Source of the DNA: Chloroflexota bacterium | Lineage (GTDB): Bacteria; Chloroflexota; Dehalococcoidia; SM23-28-2; RBG-16-64-32 | Direction of reading: 5' to 3' | DNA length: 6,046 bases | Assembly (NCBI GenBank): GCA_022563285.1 | Contig: JADFNQ010000092.1 | Span: 1 to 6,046 of the forward strand | Position numbers and translations under genes: made by a program | Notes under the pieces: model-generated | The model's database searches: none | The model's input: only the letters and a program-made list of their open reading frames with translations | What the model was told of the DNA's origin: nothing | Part shown: piece by piece, positions 1-6,046 of the stretch | Position numbering within the stretch: position 1 is the first letter of the stretch | Layout of the letters: each line of letters opens with the position of its first letter

Positions 1-725
1 CGCCGATGAGGAAGACCAACCAGCTGCACGCGGCGGTGGTGGAGCTGATCGCCTTGGACAACGCCGAGATCAAGTACGCCACGCTCCAGAACTGGTACCC
101 GGGTGATAAGGAAGGCCGGGGCGGCGTGTACAACTTCGTCACCAAGCGGGGGAAGGCCGCCGGCGTCAACTCCAAGATCTCCTGGACCCAGGTGGAGACC
201 GGCTCCGCCATCACCTGGAAGTACCCCAGCGTGATCCTCCAGGGCGACAACTCCACCGGCGAGTTCTACTCCGTGGCCCTGGTGAACAACTACCAGCAGG
301 CGGACACCGGCACCAAGATGATCCACATCGGCAAGAACACCCGGAGCACCATCGTTGCCAAGGGGATCTCCGCGGGGCATGCCGAGAACACCTATCGAGG
401 TCTGGTCAAGATCATGCCTTCCGCCACCAACGCCAGGAACTTCACTCGCTGCGACTCCCTGCTCATAGGCAGCAACTGCGGCGCCCACACCGTGCCGTAC
501 ATCGAGGTGCGTAACCCGAGCGCACAGATGGAGCACGAAGCGACCACGTCCAAGATCAGCGATGACCAGCTCTTCTATTGCATGCAGCGCGGCATCTCGG
601 AAGAGGACGCCCAGCACATGATCATCAACGGGTTCTGCAGGGGGGTGTTCCAGGAGCTGCCGTTTGAGTTCGCCATGGAGGCGTCCCAACTGCTGAAGGT
701 TAGTTTGGAGGGGGCCGTGGGCTAA
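1..725 (+). CDS. sufB: SufB, Fe-S cluster scaffold subunit of SufBCD (3' portion, 5' end outside window)
   Basis: SufB is the cytosolic scaffold on which SUF builds nascent Fe-S clusters, in complex with SufC and SufD. The frame is open to the left edge (CCG at 3-5 precedes the ATG at 6), and that ATG aligns inside the family, so it is not the start. About 240 residues are visible, roughly the C-terminal half of a protein usually 470-495 long. Counting the ATG at 6 as residue 1, family hallmarks include QLHAAVVEL (6-14), ETGSAITWKYPS (64-75), QADTGTKMIHIGKNT (98-112) and ISAGH (121-125). Cys149 (bases 450-452) matches E. coli Cys405, and Glu176-His177-Glu178 match Glu432-His433-Glu434, residues reported as important for cluster assembly. 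The sulfur-accepting Cys254 equivalent should sit only a few codons left of the window. The gene ends in SLEGAVG, close to the E. coli ending, one base before sufC. Identification is very secure. Confidence 0.97.
   Translation, partial: PMRKTNQLHAAVVELIALDNAEIKYATLQNWYPGDKEGRGGVYNFVTKRGKAAGVNSKISWTQVETGSAITWKYPSVILQGDNSTGEFYSVALVNNYQQADTGTKMIHIGKNTRSTIVAKGISAGHAENTYRGLVKIMPSATNARNFTRCDSLLIGSNCGAHTVPYIEVRNPSAQMEHEATTSKISDDQLFYCMQRGISEEDAQHMIINGFCRGVFQELPFEFAMEASQLLKVSLEGAVG
707..713 (+). promoter_or_regulatory. Shine-Dalgarno of sufC
   Basis: GGAGGGG lies within the last codons of sufB, 13 nt before the sufC ATG at 727. The spacing is longer than ideal, but this is the only purine-rich site near the start. 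With a one-base gap between the genes, ribosomes ending sufB probably also restart on sufC. Confidence 0.5.
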
Positions 726-726
726 G

Positions 727-1530
727 ATGACCACGACCGGAAGGAACCACGACAAGCCGCTGCTAGAGGTGCGTAACCTGCACGTAGCCGCGGGGGGCGT
801 GGAGATCCTCAAGGGGCTGGACCTCACCGTGAATCTGGGCGAGGTGCACGCCATCATGGGCCCCAACGGCAGCGGCAAGAGCACGCTCACCAACGCACTG
901 GCGGGCAAGCCCGAATACGTCGTTACGGAAGGGGATGTGACCTACGAGGGCAGGAACCTGCTGGCGATGGCCCCGGACAAGCGGGCGCTGGAGGGGATAT
1001 TCCTCGCCTTTCAGTACCCCGTGGAGTTGCCGGGCGTCCGCGAGCGCGAGTTCGTGAAGACCGCCCTGGACGCTATCCGGGCGCATCGAGGCCTGGAGAA
1101 GCTCAGCGTCAGAGAGTTCAACAAGCTGTTCCAGGAGAAGATCACCGAGATGGAGATGGACGCCGACCTAGTGAAGCGGTCGGTCAACGTAGGGTTCTCC
1201 GGGGGCGAGAAGAAACGGAACGAGATCCTGCAGCTGGCGATGCTGGAGCCGAAGCTGGCCCTGCTGGACGAGACGGACTCGGGCCTTGACATCGATGCCC
1301 TGAAGATCGTCGCCAAGGGGGTCAACAAGCTCAGGTCCCCTTCAAGGGCGATAGTGATCGTGACCCACTATCAGCGAATCCTCAACTACATAACTCCCGA
1401 CTACGTACATGTGCTCCTCGGCGGACGCATCGTCAGGTCCGCCGGCCGCGAGCTCGCCCTGGAGCTGGAGGCGAAGGGCTACGAGTGGATCAAGGAGGCC
1501 GTGGAGAGCGGTAAGGAGATAAGCGTCTAG
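727..1530 (+). CDS. sufC: SufC, ABC-type ATPase of the SufBCD complex
   Basis: SufC is a soluble, non-transporter ABC ATPase. ATP-driven SufC dimerisation is known to reshape the SufB-SufD pair during cluster assembly. The 267 residues carry the motifs in order: Walker A GPNGSGKST (45-53, Lys51), Q-loop Gln96 in FQYP, ABC signature FSGGEKKRNE (157-166), Walker B LALLDE ending in Asp181-Glu182, D-loop SGLD (185-188) and H-loop His214 in VTHYQR. The DETDSGLDIDALK stretch and the YVHVLLGGRIV block are typical of SufC rather than of transport ATPases. Lys163 fits the SufC-specific Lys152 of E. coli that pairs with the catalytic Glu. There are no membrane segments. Length is slightly above E. coli SufC (248), mainly from a short N-terminal extension. 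The ATG at 727 follows the sufB stop by one base and has GGAGGGG upstream, which fixes the start. Confidence 0.98.
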   Translation: MTTTGRNHDKPLLEVRNLHVAAGGVEILKGLDLTVNLGEVHAIMGPNGSGKSTLTNALAGKPEYVVTEGDVTYEGRNLLAMAPDKRALEGIFLAFQYPVELPGVREREFVKTALDAIRAHRGLEKLSVREFNKLFQEKITEMEMDADLVKRSVNVGFSGGEKKRNEILQLAMLEPKLALLDETDSGLDIDALKIVAKGVNKLRSPSRAIVIVTHYQRILNYITPDYVHVLLGGRIVRSAGRELALELEAKGYEWIKEAVESGKEISV

Positions 1531-1547
1531 GACGCTGCTAGCGGATA

Positions 1548-2891
1548 ATGGCCCAGGCCCTTGCGACATCTGATAGCTACGTGACCGACTTCCAGGCCCT
1601 TGAGGGAAGCCTTCCCGACCGGGGGCCGGAGTGGCTTCGTGATATCCGCCGGCAGGCGCTGACCCGGTTCCGGGAGCTGGGCTTTCCAACCGCCCGTCGC
1701 GGCAACGAGAAATGGAAGTACACCAACGTCGGCCCCATCGCTGACGCCGCGTTCAGCTACCCGTCTGACGCTGGCGCGGAACTGGATCTCGCCGATATAC
1801 GGCGTATCGTTCCCTGGGACGATGGCTGGGCGAGCATCGTCTTCGTCAACGGTCGCTACTCCCCTGCCCTCTCGTCAGCCGCGGCGCCCGATGCCGCCCG
1901 CGTGACCAGCCTGGCGGAGGCCGTCCGCGCCGACGGGGACATTATCGAAAGCCACCTGGCCCGGCACGCCACCTTTGAGGACGATGGGTTCACCGCTCTG
2001 AACACCGCCTTCCTCAGGGACGGCGCTTTCGTCCATGTCCCGGAAGGCGTATCGTTCCAGTCGCCGCTGCATCTGATCTTCGTCACCACGGACGACACCC
2101 AGCCCACCGTATCCTACCCGAGGACCCTCATCGTGGCCGGCGCCAACAGCGAGCTGACCGTCATCGAGAGCTACGTGAGCCTGACCTCCGCGCGCTACTT
2201 CACCGACGCCGTGACCGAGATCGTCGTCGGTGAGGGAGCCCGGGTCGAGCACTACAAGCTCCTCCTGGAGAGCGAGGAGGCGTTTCACGTGGCGAGCAGC
2301 CGTGTGTACCAGGGGCCCGACAGCACTTTCTTCTCCACCCTATTCGCCAGGGGCGCGGCGATCGCCAGGAACGACATCCAGGTGCTGCTGGACGCGCCCG
2401 GCAGCAGCTGCTTCCTGAACGGGCTCTACGTGACCACGGGCAGCCAGCACATCGATAGCTACATCAACATCGACCACGCTAAGCCCCATACGACTAGCCG
2501 CCTGTACTACAGGGGCATCCTCGATGGAGAGTCCAGAGCCGTCTTCGGCGGCACGGTATTCGTCCGGCCGGGGGCCGATAAGGCGGATGCCCACCAGGAG
2601 GACAAGAACCTCATCCTGTCGGAGAACGCGCAGGTGGCCAGCAAGCCCAGCCTGGAGATCTACGCCGACGACGTGAAGTGCGGCCACGGGGCCACGGCGG
2701 GCATGATCGCCGAAGACGCCGTCTTCTACATGAGAAGCCGCGGCCTGGACATGGAGACGGCCACCGCGTTCCTGATTAGGGGGTTCGCCAGGGGGATTCT
2801 GGACTCTATACGGGTCGACCGGCTCAGGTCGTTCTCGGAGAGGCTGACCTCGAGAGCGCTGCGGGGATCCCGGTTCGGGCTTGCATCATGA
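1548..2891 (+). CDS. sufD: SufD, SufB-partner subunit of the SufBCD scaffold
   Basis: SufD is a paralogue of SufB and pairs with it through a right-handed beta-helix core; the new cluster is thought to form at that interface. The product has 447 residues (E. coli SufD has 423). The N-terminal helical part holds the usual RRGNEKWKYTN stretch (51-61). The middle is beta-helix-like (about 155-370). The C-terminal part carries SLEIYADDVKCGHGATAG (368-385) and FYMRSRGLD (393-401). His380 (bases 2685-2687) corresponds to E. coli SufD His360, a residue implicated in cluster binding. The SufB cysteine-bearing RCDSLLIG motif is absent, which separates it from a second SufB. The ATG at 1548 is 17 nt after sufC with only a weak GCGGA site, so coupling to sufC translation is likely. 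The stop overlaps the proposed sufS start as ATGA. Confidence 0.96.
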   Translation: MAQALATSDSYVTDFQALEGSLPDRGPEWLRDIRRQALTRFRELGFPTARRGNEKWKYTNVGPIADAAFSYPSDAGAELDLADIRRIVPWDDGWASIVFVNGRYSPALSSAAAPDAARVTSLAEAVRADGDIIESHLARHATFEDDGFTALNTAFLRDGAFVHVPEGVSFQSPLHLIFVTTDDTQPTVSYPRTLIVAGANSELTVIESYVSLTSARYFTDAVTEIVVGEGARVEHYKLLLESEEAFHVASSRVYQGPDSTFFSTLFARGAAIARNDIQVLLDAPGSSCFLNGLYVTTGSQHIDSYINIDHAKPHTTSRLYYRGILDGESRAVFGGTVFVRPGADKADAHQEDKNLILSENAQVASKPSLEIYADDVKCGHGATAGMIAEDAVFYMRSRGLDMETATAFLIRGFARGILDSIRVDRLRSFSERLTSRALRGSRFGLAS

Positions 2892-4177
2892 CCGAAGCGA
2901 GCCCTATGGCCGGTCGGGATGCCCTGGAGAAGCCCGTGAAGGGGCTGGACGTGGCGCGGATACGGGAGGACTTCCCGATCCTGGCCCGCGAGGTCTACGG
3001 AAAGCCCCTGGTCTACCTGGACAACGCGGCCACATCCCAGAAGCCGCGCCAGGTAATCGAGGCGCTGGTGCGCTACTACGAGCATTACAACGCCAACATC
3101 CACCGCGCCATCCACTGCCTGGGCGAGGAGGCCACCGCCGCCTACGAGGAGGCCAGGGCCAAGGTGGCCCGGTTCATCAACGCCCCCTCGCCGGAGTGCA
3201 TCGTCTTCACCCGCAACACCACCGAGGCGATCAACCTGGTCACCTATACGTGGGGCCGCGCCAACGTAGGGCCGGACTCGGAGGTCCTACTTACCCATCT
3301 GGAGCACCACTCCAACATCATCCCCTGGCAGCGCCTCACCGCCGAGAAGGGTGCCTCTCTCCGCTACATAGGCCTGACCGAGCAGCAAACGCTGGACCTG
3401 GATGGGCTGGAGAACCTCATGGACGCGCGCACCCGTATCCTGGGCGTGACCCACGTCTCCAACGCCCTGGGCACCATCAACCCCGTCCAGAAGCTGGCTG
3501 CGGAGGCCCACCGCAACGGCGCCATAGTCCTGGTGGACGGCGCCCAGAGCGTTCCCCACATGCCGGTGGACGTGCAGGCGATGGACTGCGATTTCTTCGC
3601 CTTCTCCGGCCACAAGATGCTCGGCCCCACCGGTGTGGGCGTCCTCTACGCCCGACCCGAGCTGCTGGAGGAGATGGAGCCGTTCCTGGGCGGCGGAGAG
3701 ATGATAAAGCGGGTCACCCTGGAGGACGCCACCTGGAACGACGTGCCCTGGAAGTTCGAGGCCGGCACTCCCAACATCGCCGACGTCATCGGCCTGGGCG
3801 CCGCCATCGACTACTTGAATGACCTGGGTATGGAGAATGTGCGCGTCCACGAGATGGAAATCACCGAGTACGCCCTGCGCCGTATCCGCCAGATGGAGGA
3901 GGTCATCATCTACGGGCCGCCGGACTCCGCCGACCGCGGCGGCGTAATCTCCTTCAACTATCCGGACCTGCACCCCCATGACGTCGGCACCGTTCTCGAC
4001 CGGCACGGCGTGGCTATCCGCGCCGGCCACCACTGCAACCAGCCTCTAATGCGCTGCCTAGGCGTGTCCGGCACGGCACGGGCCAGCTTCTACGTGTACA
4101 ATACGCTGGAGGAAGTGGACGTTCTGGTGGACGCCCTGGGCCAGGCCCGCGCCTTCTTCAGCAATGACACCAACTAA
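2888..4177 (+). CDS. sufS: SufS, group II PLP-dependent cysteine desulfurase
   Basis: SufS converts L-cysteine to L-alanine and holds the sulfur as a persulfide on its catalytic Cys. The 429 residues show the class V aminotransferase fold: YLDNAATSQKP (43-53), NIHRAIHCLGEEAT (70-83), TRNTTEAINLV (108-118), LEHHSNIIPWQ (138-148, His140 expected to stack on PLP), VDGAQSVPH (216-224, Asp217 for the pyridine nitrogen), FSGHKMLGPTG (239-249, Schiff-base Lys243) and RAGHHCNQPLM (378-388, catalytic Cys383). Arg398 fits the substrate-binding Arg379 of E. coli. His364 in HPHD matches B. subtilis SufS His342, which exchanges for a SufU zinc ligand. The ATG at 2888 overlaps sufD by 4 nt but gives an N-terminus about 20 residues longer than usual. 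GTG 2951, behind AAGGGG, would give the customary short N-terminus. Family assignment is certain; the exact start is not. Confidence 0.97.
   Translation: MTEASPMAGRDALEKPVKGLDVARIREDFPILAREVYGKPLVYLDNAATSQKPRQVIEALVRYYEHYNANIHRAIHCLGEEATAAYEEARAKVARFINAPSPECIVFTRNTTEAINLVTYTWGRANVGPDSEVLLTHLEHHSNIIPWQRLTAEKGASLRYIGLTEQQTLDLDGLENLMDARTRILGVTHVSNALGTINPVQKLAAEAHRNGAIVLVDGAQSVPHMPVDVQAMDCDFFAFSGHKMLGPTGVGVLYARPELLEEMEPFLGGGEMIKRVTLEDATWNDVPWKFEAGTPNIADVIGLGAAIDYLNDLGMENVRVHEMEITEYALRRIRQMEEVIIYGPPDSADRGGVISFNYPDLHPHDVGTVLDRHGVAIRAGHHCNQPLMRCLGVSGTARASFYVYNTLEEVDVLVDALGQARAFFSNDTN
2939..2944 (+). promoter_or_regulatory. Possible Shine-Dalgarno for an alternative sufS start
   Basis: AAGGGG sits six bases before an in-frame GTG at 2951. 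A start there gives an N-terminus beginning MARIREDFPIL, close to the usual SufS beginning. The upstream ATG at 2888 has no comparable site at good spacing but has the ATGA overlap with sufD. The motif could be chance in GC-rich coding sequence. Confidence 0.35.
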
Positions 4178-4640
4178 AGAAGAAGAGTACTCCCAGCAGG
4201 AAGCGCAACTGGACGACCTCTACCGCGAGGTCATCCTTGACCACTACCGCAACCCCCGTTACCGTGGCTCCCTGCCCGCGCCTACGGTCAGCCGCGAAGG
4301 ATACAACCCCCTCTGCGGCGACGAGGTTACGCTTGACGTCACGGCGAAGGATGGCGTGGTCGTGGAGGTCGCCTTCCGCGGCAGCGGCTGTTCCATCAGC
4401 CAGTCCTCCGCCTCTATGATGACCGAGGCGATCATGGGCAAGACCGTGCAGCAGGTCGAGTCGCTGTTCAAGGGCTTCACGGCGATGATGCAGGGCTCTG
4501 AGGATATAGACCTCGAGTCGCTGGGCGATCTGGAGGCGCTGGCGGGGGTACGGAAGTTCCCGGTGCGCGTCAAGTGCGCCACGCTCGCCTGGCACACGCT
4601 GCAGGAGGCACTGCAGGCGCTGGAGGAGGGAAAAGGCTAG
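4164..4640 (+). CDS. sufU: SufU, zinc-dependent sulfurtransferase partner of SufS
   Basis: SufU accepts sulfur from SufS and hands it on to SufB; despite its IscU-like fold it is a zinc sulfurtransferase rather than a scaffold. The 158 residues show LYREVILDHYRNPRYRG (19-35), NPLCGDEV (48-55), FRGSGCSISQSSASMM (71-86) and FPVRVKCATLAWHTL (132-146). Cys51, Asp53, Cys76 and Cys138 match the B. subtilis zinc ligands Cys41, Asp43, Cys66 and Cys128 with a constant offset of ten, so the loop lengths are conserved. Two features mark SufU over IscU: the long insert between the second and third Cys (about 100-125), and Lys137 before the last Cys where IscU has His. The start overlaps sufS by 14 nt with no clear ribosome site, so coupling is likely. 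The N-terminus is about ten residues longer than the B. subtilis protein and rich in Glu and Gln. The Zn ligand set is complete. Confidence 0.96.
   Translation: MTPTKEEEYSQQEAQLDDLYREVILDHYRNPRYRGSLPAPTVSREGYNPLCGDEVTLDVTAKDGVVVEVAFRGSGCSISQSSASMMTEAIMGKTVQQVESLFKGFTAMMQGSEDIDLESLGDLEALAGVRKFPVRVKCATLAWHTLQEALQALEEGKG
4622..4630 (+). promoter_or_regulatory. Shine-Dalgarno of ppa
   Basis: GGAGGAGGG lies in the last sense codons of sufU, 13 nt before the GTG at 4644. It is the strongest anti-16S match noticed in the window, although the spacing is on the long side. It supports the GTG as start and co-translation with sufU. Confidence 0.5.
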
Positions 4641-4643
4641 CCG

Positions 4644-5152
4644 GTGGGAGACGAATCCGACTCTCTGGAAGCCGTCATCGAGATCCCCCGCGGCAGCCGC
4701 AACAAGTACGAGCTGGACGAAAAGAGCGGGGCCATCCGGCTGGACCGCGTCCTCTACTCCTCAGTCCACTACCCCACCGACTACGGCTTCATCCCCGGCA
4801 CCCGCGCTGAGGACGGCGACCATCTGGACGTGCTGGTGATCGTGGAGGAGCCAACCGTGCCGGGTTGCCATGTGCTGGTGAGGCCCGTGGGCTGCTTGAA
4901 GATGCGGGACGAACAAGGGCTGGATCACAAGATTATCGCCGTGCCGGTGGCCGGCCCCGCTTCGGCGAGATAAGCGACCTCGACGACCTGGCCCAGCACT
5001 GGCTGCGCGAGATCGAGAACTTCTTCGCCACTTATAAGACGTTGGAGGCGTTAGAGACGGAGGTCACCGGATGGGACGGCCGGAAGGCCGCCTGGGACCT
5101 GATCGGGAAGGCGCGGGATGCCTACCAACGCGAGTCGCAGCCCGCTCAGTAG
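4644..5152 (+). CDS. ppa: Inorganic pyrophosphatase (family I), split by a one-base frameshift
   Basis: This soluble Mg2+-dependent enzyme hydrolyses pyrophosphate to two phosphates. The first frame runs from GTG 4644 to TAA 4971-4973 (109 residues), and homology continues in the -1 frame from about 4958 to TAG 5150-5152. Joining after Pro105 gives 169 residues, a normal family length. Part one holds EIPRGSRNKYE (13-23), Arg35, Tyr43, Tyr47, the metal site DGDHLDV (57-63, Asp57, Asp59 and Asp62), VGCLKM (82-87), Asp89, Asp94 and Lys96, which match the E. coli active-site set. Part two begins RFGEISDLDDL and carries FFATYKTLE with Tyr131-Lys132, matching Tyr141-Lys142, so the 109-residue product alone lacks two active-site residues. 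One extra C in the CCCC run at 4955-4958 restores the frame. A sequencing or assembly error in a C-run is the likeliest cause; a recent mutation or ribosomal slippage is possible. The GTG is 3 nt after the sufU stop, so the gene is probably co-transcribed with the SUF genes. Confidence 0.92.
4955..4958 (+). other. Frameshift site in ppa (CCCC run)
   Basis: This is where pyrophosphatase homology moves from one frame to another. In the upstream frame the sequence reads on to a TAA at 4971-4973. Reading base 4958 twice, or adding a fifth C, gives the family-like Pro-Arg-Phe-Gly-Glu-Ile. The run overlaps the 8-base palindrome GGCCGGCC at 4949-4956, a context where base-calling errors are plausible. 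A tRNA on CCC at 4956-4958 could re-pair after slipping back one base to 4955-4957, but no canonical slippery heptamer is present. Confidence 0.8.
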
Positions 5153-5195
5153 AGGACCACCGGCCCCGGAGTACTGGACCTTCATCCCTGCCGCG

Positions 5196-6046
5196 CTATC
5201 CGTACGAGAAGTCCCGCAGGAAGCGCTGCATCGCCTCCGCCGGCGGCTTGTCCAGGAAGAGCACTTCGTAGACGGCGTGTAGCAGGGGCGCGGAGATATC
5301 GATCCGGTGCGCCATACCCTTGACCGTGCGGCAGGCGGGGACCCCCTCCACGGTCTGGGTGCGCAGGAGCTGCTGCCAGTCGGGGTCGCGGCACAGCGTC
5401 TCGCCCAGGGTGCGGTTCCGGCTGTGGGCGCTGAAGCCGGTGGTGAGGAGGTCACCCAGCCCGGCCAGGCCGTAGGCGGTGCGCTCTTCGCCCCCCAGCG
5501 CCCGGGACAGCGCCGCCATCTCGTTCAGGGCTAGACTGGCGAAGAACGCCTTGGTGTTGGCGCCGTAGCCAAGCCCGTCGCACATCCCCAGGGCGATGGC
5601 GTAGACGTTCTTCAGGCAGCCCCCCAGCTCCACGCCGACAACATCCGTGGTTGTCTCTACCTTGAAGAACTCATTCTGGAGCGTGGCCTGGATCTCGGTG
5701 GCGAGACGGGCATCGACAGTGGCAACTATCACCGCGGTGGGCAGGCCACGGGCGAACTCGCTGGCGATAGCCGGGCCGCCCATGACAGCGATACATCGCT
5801 GCTGCGGCAGCTCCTCGGCAAGCACCTCGCTCATCCGCTTGTCGGTGCCCTCTTCCAGCCCCTTGCCTGCGTTGAGCACGGCCTGCCGGTCGCGGACGTA
5901 GGGGGCGGCGTCACGGGCGAGCGATCGCACCACAGGGGAAGGGACGCTGAACAGGGCCAGCTCGGCATCGGCGAGCGACTCCTCCAGTGTCCAGCAGGGC
6001 GTAATGCGCTCGTGGAGAGTGATGCCCGGAAGGTACTTCGAGTTGA
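5196..6046 (-). CDS. gpsA: Glycerol-3-phosphate dehydrogenase [NAD(P)+] (5' end outside window)
   Basis: GpsA reduces dihydroxyacetone phosphate to sn-glycerol 3-phosphate, the backbone precursor for phospholipids, in the cytosol. The frame is open to the right edge: upstream of an internal GTG at 5933 it continues as YLPGITLHERIT and ELALFSVPSPVVRSL, both GpsA-like, so that GTG is not the start. 282 residues are visible; about 50 are missing, including the N-terminal nucleotide-binding glycine-rich loop. Counting from the first full codon (6044-6042), visible hallmarks are VLNAGKGLE (56-64), GGPAIASEFARGLPTAV (89-105), GVELGGCLKNVYAIALG (137-153, Lys145 being the expected catalytic Lys), GYGANTKA (159-166), LAGLGDLLTT (193-202) and SRNRTLG (208-214). 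The C-terminal end is VLFLDKPPAEAMQRFLRDF plus three residues. The product looks intact over the visible part. The gene converges on ppa with 43 nt between stops and is not part of the SUF operon. Confidence 0.95.
   Translation of the reverse strand, partial: NSKYLPGITLHERITPCWTLEESLADAELALFSVPSPVVRSLARDAAPYVRDRQAVLNAGKGLEEGTDKRMSEVLAEELPQQRCIAVMGGPAIASEFARGLPTAVIVATVDARLATEIQATLQNEFFKVETTTDVVGVELGGCLKNVYAIALGMCDGLGYGANTKAFFASLALNEMAALSRALGGEERTAYGLAGLGDLLTTGFSAHSRNRTLGETLCRDPDWQQLLRTQTVEGVPACRTVKGMAHRIDISAPLLHAVYEVLFLDKPPAEAMQRFLRDFSYG

Noticed and set aside
6..8. ATG at the left edge as the start of sufB
   Set aside because: The following residues align to the middle of SufB and the frame is open upstream, so it is an internal Met.
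2881..3822. Long + strand open frame of 313 codons inside sufS
   Set aside because: It lies in another frame over the highly conserved sufS. Its product is rich in Gly, Pro, Arg and His with no recognisable domain, as expected from the third-position GC of the real gene.
3287..4033. 248-codon open frame on the - strand opposite sufS
   Set aside because: An antisense shadow in GC-rich coding DNA. The product shows no family motif and the sense frame is unambiguous.
4164..4640. IscU-type scaffold instead of SufU
   Set aside because: The long insert between the second and third Cys, Lys before the last Cys, and the position next to sufS all indicate SufU.
4865..5152. Separate 95-codon gene downstream of the ppa stop
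   Set aside because: Only the part after about 4958 resembles anything, and that part is the C-terminal third of pyrophosphatase. The earlier codons are an out-of-frame reading of ppa.
5051..5455. 134-codon open frame on the - strand across the ppa end and gpsA
   Set aside because: It overlaps gpsA in a different frame on the same strand and has a low-complexity Ser/Pro/Arg-rich product. The gpsA frame has clear conserved motifs.
5931..5933. GTG on the - strand as the start of gpsA
   Set aside because: The frame continues upstream to the window edge with GpsA-like sequence, so the true start lies outside.

Overview
The window is GC-rich, protein-dense bacterial DNA with almost no non-coding sequence. 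It holds the 3' part of a SUF iron-sulfur cluster assembly operon on the + strand, in the order sufB (3' portion), sufC, sufD, sufS, sufU. An inorganic pyrophosphatase gene (ppa) follows directly behind and carries a one-base frameshift in this sequence. A 5'-truncated gpsA on the - strand converges on it and runs off the right edge.

Layout: sufB runs from the left edge to 725, sufC 727-1530, sufD 1548-2891, sufS 2888-4177, sufU 4164-4640, ppa 4644-5152, and gpsA from the right edge down to 5196. The junctions are +1, +17, -4 (ATGA overlap), -14 and +3 nt. The six + strand genes therefore look like one transcription unit with translational coupling. Its promoter and any regulator gene lie to the left of the window. 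Only 43 nt separate ppa from the convergent gpsA, and I see no hairpin followed by a T-run there.

How the genes work together: SufS is a PLP cysteine desulfurase that takes sulfur from L-cysteine. SufU is the zinc-type sulfur acceptor that relays the persulfide. SufB, SufC and SufD form the scaffold/ATPase complex on which the cluster is built. All catalytic and cluster-building residues that I can place by family knowledge are present, so the visible pathway looks functional. Ppa (pyrophosphate hydrolysis) and GpsA (sn-glycerol 3-phosphate synthesis for phospholipids) are housekeeping enzymes with no established role in Fe-S assembly.

Organism: high GC, a SufU-type rather than SufE-type SUF system and the sufBCDSU order point to a bacterium outside the Proteobacteria. 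I would guess Chloroflexota or a neighbouring high-GC lineage, but this is inference and weakly held. I found no tRNA, rRNA, CRISPR array, insertion sequence or long repeat. The window is mostly ordinary; its main oddity is the ppa frameshift.
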